NCBI RefSeq assembly: GCF_024171695.1
Contig: NZ_JAMTCF010000001.1
Span: 301,061-365,060, forward strand
Source: Actinosynnema pretiosum
Lineage (GTDB): Bacteria; Actinomycetota; Actinomycetes; Mycobacteriales; Pseudonocardiaceae
Length of the DNA: 64,000 bases
Direction of reading: 5' to 3'
A program made the translations under genes and the position numbers. The notes below the pieces were generated by a model. It did not search any database. It worked only from the letters and a program-made list of their open reading frames with translations, and had not been told where the DNA came from. Below, one piece after another: positions 44,136 to 52,654 of this stretch. The stretch's first letter is position 1, and the number at the start of each line of letters is the position of its first letter.

Positions 44136-46886
44136 TCACCACCCCGTGTGCACGTGCCCAGCCCACCGCAGCGGCAGGTCCGGGTGCGCCGCGCGGTGCT
44201 CCCGCACCACCGCGTGCACCGCCCGCGCCGCCGCTTCGCTCGCCGCGCCCGGCGCCGGAGCCGCCCCGGCGACCGCCGCCGCCCGGTGCGCCGACTCCAC
44301 CACCTCCGTCGCCACCACCGCGTCCACCGGCCACAGCGCCCCCACCGCCCACTCCGCCGCCCCGGCACGCCCGGCGGGCACGTACGACGACACCACCCGG
44401 TCCAGCGCCGACTCCCCGCCAGGCGACCCCGACGCGTGCAGCGGCAACCGCGCCAGCCCGCCCACCGGCCGCCACCACAGCCGGGGCAGCTCGCGCCCGT
44501 GCGGCCCCAGCGCGTCCAGCACCGGCCGCGCCACCGCCGTCCACAGCCACGCCAGCACCGCCTCCGCCGCCCGCTGCGAGTCGGTGTCCGTCCCCTCCAC
44601 CGCCGCCGCCAGCTCCTCCCCGCGCGCCGCCAGCTCGGAGTGCGCCAGCCCCGGCAGCACCAGCACCACCACCTCCCGCCCCGGCCGCACCAGCAGCGCC
44701 CGCCCGCCGGTCGGCCCGCAGAACACGTGCGCCACCGGCCCCGGCACCACCGGCGGGGCCTCCGCGCCCACCAGCGCGTCCCCCACCAGCTCCACCAGCT
44801 CGACGGCCCGCTCCGGCCGCCCGCAGGCCAGCGCCGCCGCCCCGGCGACCGCCGCGAAACCCCCGTGCCCCACCGCCTGCGCCGCCGCGTCCTCGCGCGC
44901 CAGGTCCAGCGCGGCCAGCAGCGGCACCTGCTCCACCGCCAGCTCCACCAGCTCCAGCGCCCGCTCCGACTGCCCCAGCGCGACCCGCGCCCCGGCCGCC
45001 ACGACCGCCGCCGCGAACCGGGTCGGCGGGGCCGCGCCCCCGGTGTCCTCCAGCGCTTCCAGCGCCTCCACAAGCAGCTCCGGCGCGTCCGCGCGGGCGG
45101 CCAGCGCCAGCGCCGCCACCCCGAACCGGTACCGCGAGCGGGCCGCCGACAGCTCGTCCGCCGGTTCCGCGAGCGCCCGGCGCAGCGAGTCCACCGACTC
45201 CTCCAGCGCCACCCGGTCGCCGCTGCGCTGGAAGTCCGCGAATCGGGCGCCCCCCAACGCCGACAGCACCCACGACCGCCCGAGCCCGTCGTCCCCGTCG
45301 CCCGCCGCGTCGCCGTCCCCGGCCCCGGCGCCCACCGCCGCGACTCCCCCGGACCCCGGCACCGCCTGCGCCACCACCCGCTCGTCCTCGGGCAGCGCGT
45401 GCACCCGGTCCAGCGCCACCGCCAGCGCCCCGGCGCGCGAGGTGTGCCGCACGTGCCACTCCGGCGTGGCCGCCACCGCCTCCCGCCCGGCCGCGACCGC
45501 CTCGCCGAGCGCCCGCGCGTCCCCGGTGCGCTCGTGCAGCCCGGTCAGCGCCGCGCACAGCAGCGCCCAGGACTCGGCCCGGTGCCGCTCGGGCGCGACC
45601 CGCGCCGACTCCCGGCACAGCGCCGCCGCCTCGCGCAGCAGCGCGGTGTCCCCGCTCCAGTCCGCCAGCACCATGAGAGCGCTTCCCGCCTGCGCCAGCG
45701 CGACCCCGCGCTGCAGGTGGTCGGGCGCCCGCTCGGCCGCCAGCCGCCCGTCGTCGGTGGCCGCCCGCAACAGCTCCGGGTCACCGGTGCGCACCGCGAG
45801 CAGCCGCCGCGACGTCACGTAGTTGATCATCCGGCCGGGCAGCTTCACGTGCCCGTCCGGGGTCGCCGCCACCGCGTCGTGGTCCAGGTCCACCGCCTCG
45901 CGCAGCGCGTCCAGGTCACCGGTCGCCGCGAACCGCGCCCGCAGCGCGTCCGCCAGCCCCGCGACCAGGTCCGGGTCGTTCACGGCCCCCAGCTCCAGCG
46001 CGGACCGCGCGTGCCCCTCGGCCTCGACCAGCGCCCCGACGTCCCCGGTCAGCTCCGCCAGCACCCGCTGCCGCTCGGCCGCCCCCGCCAGCGCCGCCAC
46101 CCGGTCCGCGCCACCGGGCGCCACCTCCAGCGCCGACCGCGCCGCCTCCGCCGACTCGCGCAGCGGCGCCAGGTCGCCGGTCGCCTCGAACAGCCCGCCC
46201 AGCGCGGAGTGCAGCGCGGTGAGCGCCCGCGCCGACTCGGCGGCGTCCCCGGCCGAGGCCACCCCGGCCCGCGCAGCGCCCGCCGCCTCCCGCAGCAGCG
46301 CCAGGTCGCCGGTGGCGGTGTGCAGCATCCGCAGCGCGGTGCTGTGCGCGGTCGCGATCACCGCCCGCCTCGGGTCCTGGCGCGGGGTGGACGCGAGCGC
46401 CGCCCTGGACAGCTCGACCGCCCTGGCCAGGGTCTGCTCGCCGCCGGACGCCGCGAACGCCTCCAGCAGCGCGGCGCTCTCCGCCGCGAACACCCCGGCC
46501 TGGTCGCGCGCGTTCGCCACCGGCTCGGACAGCGGCGGCGGCGCGGGCCTGCGCGCCGGGCGCCTGCGCGGGACCCCCAGGCGCGCCAGCAGGTCCAGCA
46601 CCGGCGCGGGCAGCGTCTCCGGGGCCTCGCGCGCCACCGGCAGCAGCAGCTCGACGGCCCTGCGCAGCTCGCGGCGGCTGCGCCTGGCCTCGGCGCGCAG
46701 CCAGTGGTAGAGCCCGAGCACGCGCCTGGCCTCCCGGTCGCCGAGCAGGTCCGGTTCGGCGAGGCGGCGCAGCCTGCGCGCGGCGAGCCGGGTGCGGCGC
46801 TCCAGCAGCTCGTCGGTGAACTCCAGCTCCAGGGCGTCCCCGACCACCGCGCTCAGGACGTCCAGGACCCGTTCGCGTTCCCCCAT
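44136..46886 (-). CDS. TPR-like / CHAT-domain protein with excised catalytic block
   Basis: 916 residues. The N-terminal ~700 are Ala/Leu/Arg-rich helical repeats, including about seven ~50-residue tetratricopeptide-like units (GDLAPLRES, GDVGALVEAE, GDLDALREAV, GDPELLRAA). The C-terminus starts as a CHAT caspase-like domain (LWWRPVGGLARLPLHASG, LDRVVSSYVPAG) and ends as one (ALWPVDAVVATEVVES, AAHPDLPLRWAGHVHTGW), but the intervening ~120-130 residues that normally contain the His, the Cys of ACHG and SACETA are missing, without a frameshift. The protease should be inactive, perhaps a decoy or scaffold. ATG 46886 has a perfect AAGGAGGT 5 nt upstream. It is divergent from the methyltransferase gene. 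It may be a stress or death-pathway component (inference). Confidence 0.82.
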   Translation of the reverse strand: MGERERVLDVLSAVVGDALELEFTDELLERRTRLAARRLRRLAEPDLLGDREARRVLGLYHWLRAEARRSRRELRRAVELLLPVAREAPETLPAPVLDLLARLGVPRRRPARRPAPPPLSEPVANARDQAGVFAAESAALLEAFAASGGEQTLARAVELSRAALASTPRQDPRRAVIATAHSTALRMLHTATGDLALLREAAGAARAGVASAGDAAESARALTALHSALGGLFEATGDLAPLRESAEAARSALEVAPGGADRVAALAGAAERQRVLAELTGDVGALVEAEGHARSALELGAVNDPDLVAGLADALRARFAATGDLDALREAVDLDHDAVAATPDGHVKLPGRMINYVTSRRLLAVRTGDPELLRAATDDGRLAAERAPDHLQRGVALAQAGSALMVLADWSGDTALLREAAALCRESARVAPERHRAESWALLCAALTGLHERTGDARALGEAVAAGREAVAATPEWHVRHTSRAGALAVALDRVHALPEDERVVAQAVPGSGGVAAVGAGAGDGDAAGDGDDGLGRSWVLSALGGARFADFQRSGDRVALEESVDSLRRALAEPADELSAARSRYRFGVAALALAARADAPELLVEALEALEDTGGAAPPTRFAAAVVAAGARVALGQSERALELVELAVEQVPLLAALDLAREDAAAQAVGHGGFAAVAGAAALACGRPERAVELVELVGDALVGAEAPPVVPGPVAHVFCGPTGGRALLVRPGREVVVLVLPGLAHSELAARGEELAAAVEGTDTDSQRAAEAVLAWLWTAVARPVLDALGPHGRELPRLWWRPVGGLARLPLHASGSPGGESALDRVVSSYVPAGRAGAAEWAVGALWPVDAVVATEVVESAHRAAAVAGAAPAPGAASEAAARAVHAVVREHRAAHPDLPLRWAGHVHTGW

Positions 46887-47087
46887 CAGCGACCTCCTTC
46901 GAGCTGCGCGCTCGGTCACCGTGCGTGGGAATCACGTTACTGTCACCGGCCGCGCCCGTGCGGGGTTTCCCGGCGACGAGCGGCCACCAGTGCCGGGGGA
47001 CCTTCGGGACCGGGGACCGAGGTCCCGCTCCGGACACCGCCTGACCTGCGCGGCGGGCGTTGGGCCAGGTGGGCTAGCTTGGCGGGC

Positions 47088-47690
47088 ATGGGAAAACCGA
47101 CCCGGTGGGCCACCGACACCAAGCCCGGCCACTCGCAGTGGTACATCGAGCGCTTCCGCACCATGCGGCGCGACGGGGCCGACCTCGCCGGTGAGGCGCG
47201 CACGCTCGACGCGATGCTGCGGCGCGGGTCGCGGGTGCTGGACGCGGGCTGCGGCACCGGCCGGGTGTCCGCCGAGCTGCACGCGCGCGGGCACGTGGTG
47301 GTGGGCGTGGACGCCGACCCGGCGCTGATCGAGGCCGCCCGCGAGGACCACCCCGAGGTGCCGGTGCTGCTCGCCGCCGACCTGGCGGACCTGGACCTGG
47401 CGGGGCAGGGCGTGACCGAGCCGTTCGACGCGATCGTGTGCGCGGGCAACGTGATGACGTTCCTGGCGCCCGGCAGCGAGGTCGACGTGCTGCGCGGCTT
47501 CGCCGAGCACCTGGTGCCGGACGGCTTCGCGGTGGTCGGCTTCGGCACCGACCGGGGTTACCCGCTGGCCGACTTCGACGAGCACTGCGCGGCGGCCGGG
47601 CTGGTGCTGGAGCAGCGGTTCGCGACCTGGGACCTGCGGCCGTGGGACGAGTCGGCGGGCTTCGCGGTGACGGTGCTGCGCAAGCCGTGA
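47088..47690 (+). CDS. Class I SAM-dependent methyltransferase
   Basis: 200 residues. Motif I LDAGCGTGRVSAELHARGH near residue 48, acidic motif II VVGVDADP, motif IV FDAIVCAGNV; a short C-terminal beta segment. Typical of small methyltransferases (Methyltransf_25 type) found throughout actinomycetes. ATG 47088 with a weak GGCGGG upstream. It converges with the O-methyltransferase fusion across a tandem-repeat gap and is divergent from the CHAT gene. The acceptor is unknown. It is not clearly part of any cluster here. Confidence 0.85.
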   Translation: MGKPTRWATDTKPGHSQWYIERFRTMRRDGADLAGEARTLDAMLRRGSRVLDAGCGTGRVSAELHARGHVVVGVDADPALIEAAREDHPEVPVLLAADLADLDLAGQGVTEPFDAIVCAGNVMTFLAPGSEVDVLRGFAEHLVPDGFAVVGFGTDRGYPLADFDEHCAAAGLVLEQRFATWDLRPWDESAGFAVTVLRKP

Positions 47691-47748
47691 CGGGGTCCGG
47701 GGACCCGCCCCCGAGGGGTGGGCCGGGTCCCCGGAGTCTGCGGGGCGC

Positions 47749-47808
47749 CAGGTCGGCACAGGCCAGGTCGACGCAGGCCAGGTCAGCGCAGGCCAGATCG
47801 ACGCGGCG
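47749..47808. repeat. Four 15-bp tandem repeats between convergent genes
   Basis: CAGGTCGGCACAGGC, CAGGTCGACGCAGGC, CAGGTCAGCGCAGGC and CAGATCGACGCGGCG lie head to tail in the 133-bp gap between the methyltransferase stop and the O-methyltransferase fusion stop. Confidence 0.85.
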
Positions 47809-47823
47809 CCGCTCAGCGGGTGG

Positions 47824-50019
47824 TCAGCGGGCGATCAGCAGCGCCATCTCCAGCGGCAGGTCGAGCACCCGCTCCAGCCGGAAACCCGCCGCCGCCAGCA
47901 GGTCCCGGTACTCGCCCACCTCGCGCTCCCGGCCGTGCACGTTGTTGACCATCATGTGCAGGTCGAACCCGAGCGCCAGCGGCGTGGGCACCTCGCGGAT
48001 CGGCCGCTCCACCAGGCACAGCGGCTTGCCATCGGGCATCGCGGCGCGCAGGTTCGCCAGCAGGACCGCGCAGCGCTCGTCGTCCCAGTCGTGCAGGATC
48101 CGGGACAGCAGGTAGCAGTCGCCGCCGGACGGCAGCGGGTCGAGGAAGAAGTCGCCGGGCACCACGTCCGCCCGCTCCCCCAGCGCGGCCCGCGCCGAGC
48201 CCGCGACGTGCTCCCGGTCGAACAGCACCCCGCGCGCGCCGGGGACGGACTCCAGCACGAGCCGCAGCAGCGTGCCGTCCCCGCCGCCGACGTCCACGAC
48301 CGTGCCGCCCGCCGGGACGTCCAGCAGGGGCGGCACGTGCGCGAGGAACCCGGTGCCCGCCGCCATGGCGCCCTCGAACAGGCGGGCGTCGTCGGGGTGG
48401 TCGGCGAAGTGGTCGAACGGGTCGGCGCCGAACACCTCGGTGAACGCGCAGCCCCCGGTGCGCACGGAGTGCGTCAGCGCGCCGAACGAGCGGTAGAACA
48501 GGCCGCCGTACACCCTGGCCAGGTCGCGCTGGGAGCCCTCGGCGCCGGTGCGCAGCAGGTCGGCGGCGGGGGTGAGCCGCCAGCGGCCGTCCTCGTGGGC
48601 GAACACGCCGAGCGAGGCGAGGAAGCGCAGCAACCGGTGCAGCGGGTCGGCCTGGGCGCCGACGCGGGCGGCGAGGTCCTCGGTGGTGCGGGGACCGTCC
48701 GCGAGGTGGTCGGCGACGCCCAGCTCGGCGGCGGTGGCCACGGCGGAGGTGCGCCACGCGCCGGTGAGCAGGGTGAGCACGTGGTGCCGCGCGGCGTCGG
48801 GGGCGGGGGCGTCGGGGGCGGGGGCGGAGGCGTCGTGAGCGGGGGCGGGTGCGGTGTCGGTGCCGGATTCGTTGGCGGACAACGGGAACGGCCCTCCGGT
48901 GGGGTTGGTCGTGCGCGGTCCGGACGCGGTCCGGTGGAACGCTGCGGCACCGACGGCCGCGCCGTCAAGATCCACGCCCCCGAGCGCTGCGGTACCGAGC
49001 GCTGCGACACCGGGGGCTGCGGCACCGGGGGCGCACCGGTCGAACACGCCCGCGCCGAACACGGCGGCGTCGAGCGCGCCCCCTGCGAACGCGCCTTCAT
49101 CGAGTGCGGCACCGAACACGGCGGCGTCGAACAGGGCGGCGGCCTCGGTCGGGTCGCTCACAGCGGCTCGATCCCCAGCCGCATGATCCCTAGCCACGCG
49201 ATTACCCACCTCGCGGTCCCTCGCCACGCGATTCCCCACCTCGCGGTTCCCCGCCACGCAGTTCCTCGCCGCGCGGTCCTCGGCCCCCTCTCCGCCTCCG
49301 GCCGCGTCTCCCTCACCGGCCCGGTCACCACCCGCCGCGCCCCCGTCGTCCGAGTCAGCGCCACCCGAGCCCCCACCATCCGAGTCCCGGTCCGCCGAGT
49401 CCCCGTCCTCCTCCCCCAGGTGGTGCCGCAGCAGCGCCCCGTGGTGCCCCGGCAGGGCCAGTTCCAGCCGGTGCTCGCCGCGGAAGTACAGCACCGACGT
49501 GCCCTCGTGCGCGTTGTGCCCGCCGCCGTCCGGCACGAGACCGGCCTCCAGCAGCGCGGTGTGCACCCCGCGCAGCACCACCGCGTCCCCCTCCGCGCGG
49601 AACGCCAGGTGCGCCTCGCGGTCCTGGTCGGCGGGGGTGAGCGGGTGGTCGCCGGTCAGCACGAACAGCTCCAGCTCGCGGCCGGGGAACCCGCCGCCGA
49701 CCGCGCCGTGCACGATCTCCACCCGCACCGGGCGGCCCGCGCGCCTGGTCAGGCGGTCGCGGACGACGGTGCTCGGCACCGGCGGCCTCGGCTCGACGCC
49801 GAGCCCGCGCAGCAGCGGGGCCACCGCCTCGGGCGACTCGGCGCGGACCAGGACCGCCGCGTGCGCGAACTCCAGGTGCGCCTGGAGCTCCAGGGGCGCG
49901 GGGCGGCCGAGCACCAGTTCGAGCGCGGCGGCTCCGGTGGCGGTGCGGGCGAACTCGACGGCTCCGGCGACCAGCTCGCGGTCGTGGGCGGTTAACGGCG
50001 CGTCGATGGTGCAGGGCAT
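47824..50019 (-). CDS. Three-part protein: unknown N-terminal domain, repeat linker, C-terminal O-methyltransferase
   Basis: 731 residues. Residues 1-200 form a globular domain I do not recognise (ELVLGRPAPLELQAHLEFAH, VRVEIVHGAVGGGFPGRE, VLYFRGEHRLELALPGHHG). Residues ~200-385 are a low-complexity linker with Gly/Asp stretches, two copies of REVGNRVARD and ~13 pentapeptide-like units (ALFDA AVFGA ALDEG AFAGG), coded by 15-bp DNA repeats. Residues ~395-731 are an acetylserotonin-type O-methyltransferase with dimerisation winged helix (ATAAELGVADHLADGP), SAM motif VVDVGGGDGTLL, HDWDDERC and catalytic-region ERPI. It probably O-methylates the cluster product or a carrier-bound intermediate. ATG 50019; a GTG one codon earlier has better spacing to GAGGAG. 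It lies last in the leftward region-4 gene set, after a 659-bp gap. Confidence 0.82.
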   Translation of the reverse strand: MPCTIDAPLTAHDRELVAGAVEFARTATGAAALELVLGRPAPLELQAHLEFAHAAVLVRAESPEAVAPLLRGLGVEPRPPVPSTVVRDRLTRRAGRPVRVEIVHGAVGGGFPGRELELFVLTGDHPLTPADQDREAHLAFRAEGDAVVLRGVHTALLEAGLVPDGGGHNAHEGTSVLYFRGEHRLELALPGHHGALLRHHLGEEDGDSADRDSDGGGSGGADSDDGGAAGGDRAGEGDAAGGGEGAEDRAARNCVAGNREVGNRVARDREVGNRVARDHAAGDRAAVSDPTEAAALFDAAVFGAALDEGAFAGGALDAAVFGAGVFDRCAPGAAAPGVAALGTAALGGVDLDGAAVGAAAFHRTASGPRTTNPTGGPFPLSANESGTDTAPAPAHDASAPAPDAPAPDAARHHVLTLLTGAWRTSAVATAAELGVADHLADGPRTTEDLAARVGAQADPLHRLLRFLASLGVFAHEDGRWRLTPAADLLRTGAEGSQRDLARVYGGLFYRSFGALTHSVRTGGCAFTEVFGADPFDHFADHPDDARLFEGAMAAGTGFLAHVPPLLDVPAGGTVVDVGGGDGTLLRLVLESVPGARGVLFDREHVAGSARAALGERADVVPGDFFLDPLPSGGDCYLLSRILHDWDDERCAVLLANLRAAMPDGKPLCLVERPIREVPTPLALGFDLHMMVNNVHGREREVGEYRDLLAAAGFRLERVLDLPLEMALLIAR
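48981..49260. repeat. 15-bp and 30-bp repeats encoding the linker of the O-methyltransferase fusion
   Basis: From 48981, 15-bp units (CGAGCGCTGCGGTAC, CGAGCGCTGCGACAC, CGGGGGCTGCGGCAC ...) continue with decay to about 49150, encoding pentapeptide-like residues. From about 49195 a ~30-bp unit beginning CACGCGATT recurs, encoding REVGNRVARD. The period keeps the reading frame, so copy number can change without breaking the protein. Confidence 0.7.
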
Positions 50020-50195
50020 CACGGGAGGCTCCTCGGGGTGGGCCTTGGGTCCGGCTGGGGCGTTCCGACTGTGGTCCTCGGGGTGGGCGCGGAGGCCGCG
50101 CGCTCGGCGTCACGGCTTCTCCGGCGGACGTCCGACCCTCGGTGCGGCGGAGCGACGGGGCGCGTCCGACCACAGCGGGAGAATATGCTCCCGAC

Positions 50196-50222
50196 CCGCC
50201 CCGAATGGCCCATTCGGGGCGG
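50196..50222. promoter_or_regulatory. Perfect 12-bp inverted repeat in the 659-bp gap before the O-methyltransferase fusion
   Basis: CCGCCCCGAATG and CATTCGGGGCGG flank a 3-bp GCC centre. It sits about 177 bp upstream of the fusion start. It could be a terminator for the leftward transcript or an operator; no T-run follows on either strand. The rest of 50020-50678 shows no supported gene. Confidence 0.5.
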
Positions 50223-50678
50223 TGATCATCCGATCGTGAATGCCTTTCACTCGACAGTGTGGCGCGCACTCGGCAATAGGTCGTTTGGGTATTTCCCCGC
50301 GCGTTCAGGCAACGCGGGGAACCGACTCCCGGCCGCGCGCGAGCGCCGCCGAACGGATCAACGACCGGGAACCGCGCGAACCAGTCGAGCGGGATTTCCG
50401 CAGCCGGAAACCCCTACTGGACAACGGGACTCGCCGACGAGCACCGCACCACCCCGACACCACGACCAGCGCGGACCACAATCGGAACGGGCCGGGAGGA
50501 CCAATTCTGTGAAATCCACGTGAAAGCCGTGCACGCGCAGAGAGCATCGGCTCGGCGAACGGGGATCAGCATCGCCCGAACGGGTCAGAACGGAGAAAAC
50601 CCCGGCGGCGGGCACCGATCTTCCGGCGCCGACCGTCGGGGTTCTCCGGCGCGGGGGTCGCCCCCAGCGCCGCACGGC

Positions 50679-51179
50679 TCAGATCGCGGGGACCCGGATC
50701 TCCAGCGGCTCGAACGGCTCGCCCGCCTGGTACACGTCGTTGAACAGCTCGACCCCCTCCGGCGCGAGCACGACGTCGCTCGCGCTCCAGGCCGACTCGC
50801 CGGGCTCGGCGTCCAGCGGCACGGCGGTGAAGGTGACGAGCCTGGTCCGCTCCTCGGACTTCAGGTACGGGTCGGCGATGGTCAGCTCGGCCCGCCCGTC
50901 CCGGATGGTGACCTCGGGGTCGGCGATGCGCACGTAGAGCATCCCGAAGTGCCCGGCGAAGCGCACGTCGCCCCGGAAGGGCAGCACGAGCGCGCCGTCC
51001 TCCTCGCGCGGCTCACCGGCCTCGTAGCGGATCGCGCCGCCCTCCAGCGGGTGCGCGCCCTCGCCCGCGCCCGCGCGGCCGTCGGGCATCCGCAGCACGT
51101 AGTCGACGAAGCTGCGCTTGATCGCCCAGCGCAGGCCCGGTCCCCCGGTCTCGTCCACCACGTCGTCCTGCTCGGCCAC
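50679..51179 (-). CDS. HtaA-domain protein
   Basis: 166 residues. The sequence GLRWAIKRSFVDYVLRMPDG near the start, followed by VLPFRGDVRFAGHFGMLYVRIADPEVTI, matches the HtaA domain of actinobacterial haem-binding proteins. There is no signal peptide or membrane anchor, so unlike surface HtaA proteins this is a cytoplasmic stand-alone domain. GTG 51179 is chosen because GGGAGG lies 5 nt upstream. It follows the MFS gene by 104 bp on the same strand. A haem or ligand-binding role in the pathway is possible but unsupported. Confidence 0.65.
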   Translation of the reverse strand: MAEQDDVVDETGGPGLRWAIKRSFVDYVLRMPDGRAGAGEGAHPLEGGAIRYEAGEPREEDGALVLPFRGDVRFAGHFGMLYVRIADPEVTIRDGRAELTIADPYLKSEERTRLVTFTAVPLDAEPGESAWSASDVVLAPEGVELFNDVYQAGEPFEPLEIRVPAI

Positions 51180-51283
51180 CACTGCCTCCCGCCGCGAAAG
51201 TCCACCAGCCCAGCCGACCCTACGCCGCCCGGACGCGCGCCGGGGGTCCGTCCCCGGTCACCGGGACGGACCCCCGAACCGGT

Positions 51284-52588
51284 TCAGCCCTTCTTCTCCT
51301 CGGCCACCAGCACCGGCTCCACCGGGTCCGCGACGACCGCCGGGGCGTCGGCGGCGGTGCGCGCCTTGACGCCGTAGGCGCCCACGAGCGCGGCCAGCAG
51401 GCCGAACCCGGCCAGCACCGGCCACACGCCGCGCCCGATGCCCAGGAACAGCATCCCGCCCAGCACCGGGCCGATCGCCGAGCCGAGGCCGAACACGAAC
51501 TGGAAGCTGCCGATGTACCGGCTCTTCAGGTGCGCGGGACCGGCCATGCCGGGGTAGGCGAACACCACGGGCCCGCCGATGATCTCGCCGAGCGTCCACA
51601 CCAGCGTGCCGATGACGATCACGGCCGGGCCGAGCGGCAGGCCGTACAGCGCGTACCCGACCGCCACGAGCGAGTAGGAGGTGAGCACCACCAGGCGCGG
51701 CTTGAGGCGCTGGGTCTTCTTGGTGACCAGCAGCTCCAGCAGGATCACCGCGCCGCCGTTGAGCGAGACCGCCAGGGTGTACCAGAACACCGGCACCCCG
51801 GACGCCTGCACGTCCAGCGGCAGCGTGGACATGTACTGCACGTACAGGATGGAGTTGAAGAACATCCCGAGCAGGTAGCAGAGGTACCGGACGTCCTTGA
51901 ACAGCTCCAGGTAGCTGCCCGAGGGCGCGGCGCCGTCCTCGTCCGCGCCGCCCCGGCCGGAGAGCTCGCGCTCGCGCGCCTTGGTGGGCAGCGCGACGGC
52001 GGCCAGCAGCGCGTAGGCGAGCGCGACCAGCGCCTCGCCCCAGAACAGCAGGTGGTAGCTCTCGCCGCCGAGGTGGAACAGGCCGAAGCCGATCAGCGGG
52101 GCCGCCGTGGTGCCCAGGTTCAGGCCGAACCGGTACATGGCGAAGGTCATGACCTGCCGGTCCTCGCTGGTCAGCTCGGACAGCAGGGTCGCGGACGCCG
52201 GGCGGTAGACCTGGCTGACGGCGGCCACGACGACGATCGCGACGATCAGCGAGCCGTAGTTCGGCAGGTATAGCAGCGAGCCGATCAGCATCGCCGAACC
52301 GGCCATGCTGAGCACGGTGGCGTTGCGCGCGCCCAGGCGGTCGGCGAGCGCGCCGCCGATCAGCACGCCGATGACGCTGCCGACGCCGTACGCGCCGAGC
52401 GCGGACGCGGCCTGCGCCTCGGTGTAGCCGCGCGCGGTCAGGAAGAGGACGAGGAAGATGTTGAGGAACCCGCCGACCTTGTTGACGAAGACGCCGCCCA
52501 GCACGGCTTTCACCGCTAAGGGCGCTTCGACGAAGGTCTGCCAGATCCCGGCGGGCTTCGGTTCGGCGGGAGTGGTCTCGGTAGTCAT
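51284..52588 (-). CDS. MFS transporter (12-helix, MdtH/drug-efflux type)
   Basis: 434 residues with 12 predicted membrane segments. Features are NKVGGFLNIFLVLFLTARGY, the motif-A loop GGALADRLGARNAT between helices 2 and 3, and a charged central loop near 200 (RERELSGRGGADED). ATG 52588 follows GAAG-rich sequence. Located 66 bp after an ATP-grasp gene on the same strand, it most likely exports the region-4 product and provides self-resistance; the substrate is inferred from context alone. Confidence 0.9.
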   Translation of the reverse strand: MTTETTPAEPKPAGIWQTFVEAPLAVKAVLGGVFVNKVGGFLNIFLVLFLTARGYTEAQAASALGAYGVGSVIGVLIGGALADRLGARNATVLSMAGSAMLIGSLLYLPNYGSLIVAIVVVAAVSQVYRPASATLLSELTSEDRQVMTFAMYRFGLNLGTTAAPLIGFGLFHLGGESYHLLFWGEALVALAYALLAAVALPTKARERELSGRGGADEDGAAPSGSYLELFKDVRYLCYLLGMFFNSILYVQYMSTLPLDVQASGVPVFWYTLAVSLNGGAVILLELLVTKKTQRLKPRLVVLTSYSLVAVGYALYGLPLGPAVIVIGTLVWTLGEIIGGPVVFAYPGMAGPAHLKSRYIGSFQFVFGLGSAIGPVLGGMLFLGIGRGVWPVLAGFGLLAALVGAYGVKARTAADAPAVVADPVEPVLVAEEKKG

Positions 52589-52654
52589 GGCTTCATCACT
52601 TCTGGGCGACGGGGCGGGTGGGTCGGAGGGGTGGTGCGGGTCAGGCCGCCGGGT

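Noticed and set aside
50240-50547. Small frames in the 659-bp gap before the O-methyltransferase fusion
   Set aside because: No ribosome site, no domain, and composition matches non-coding sequence.
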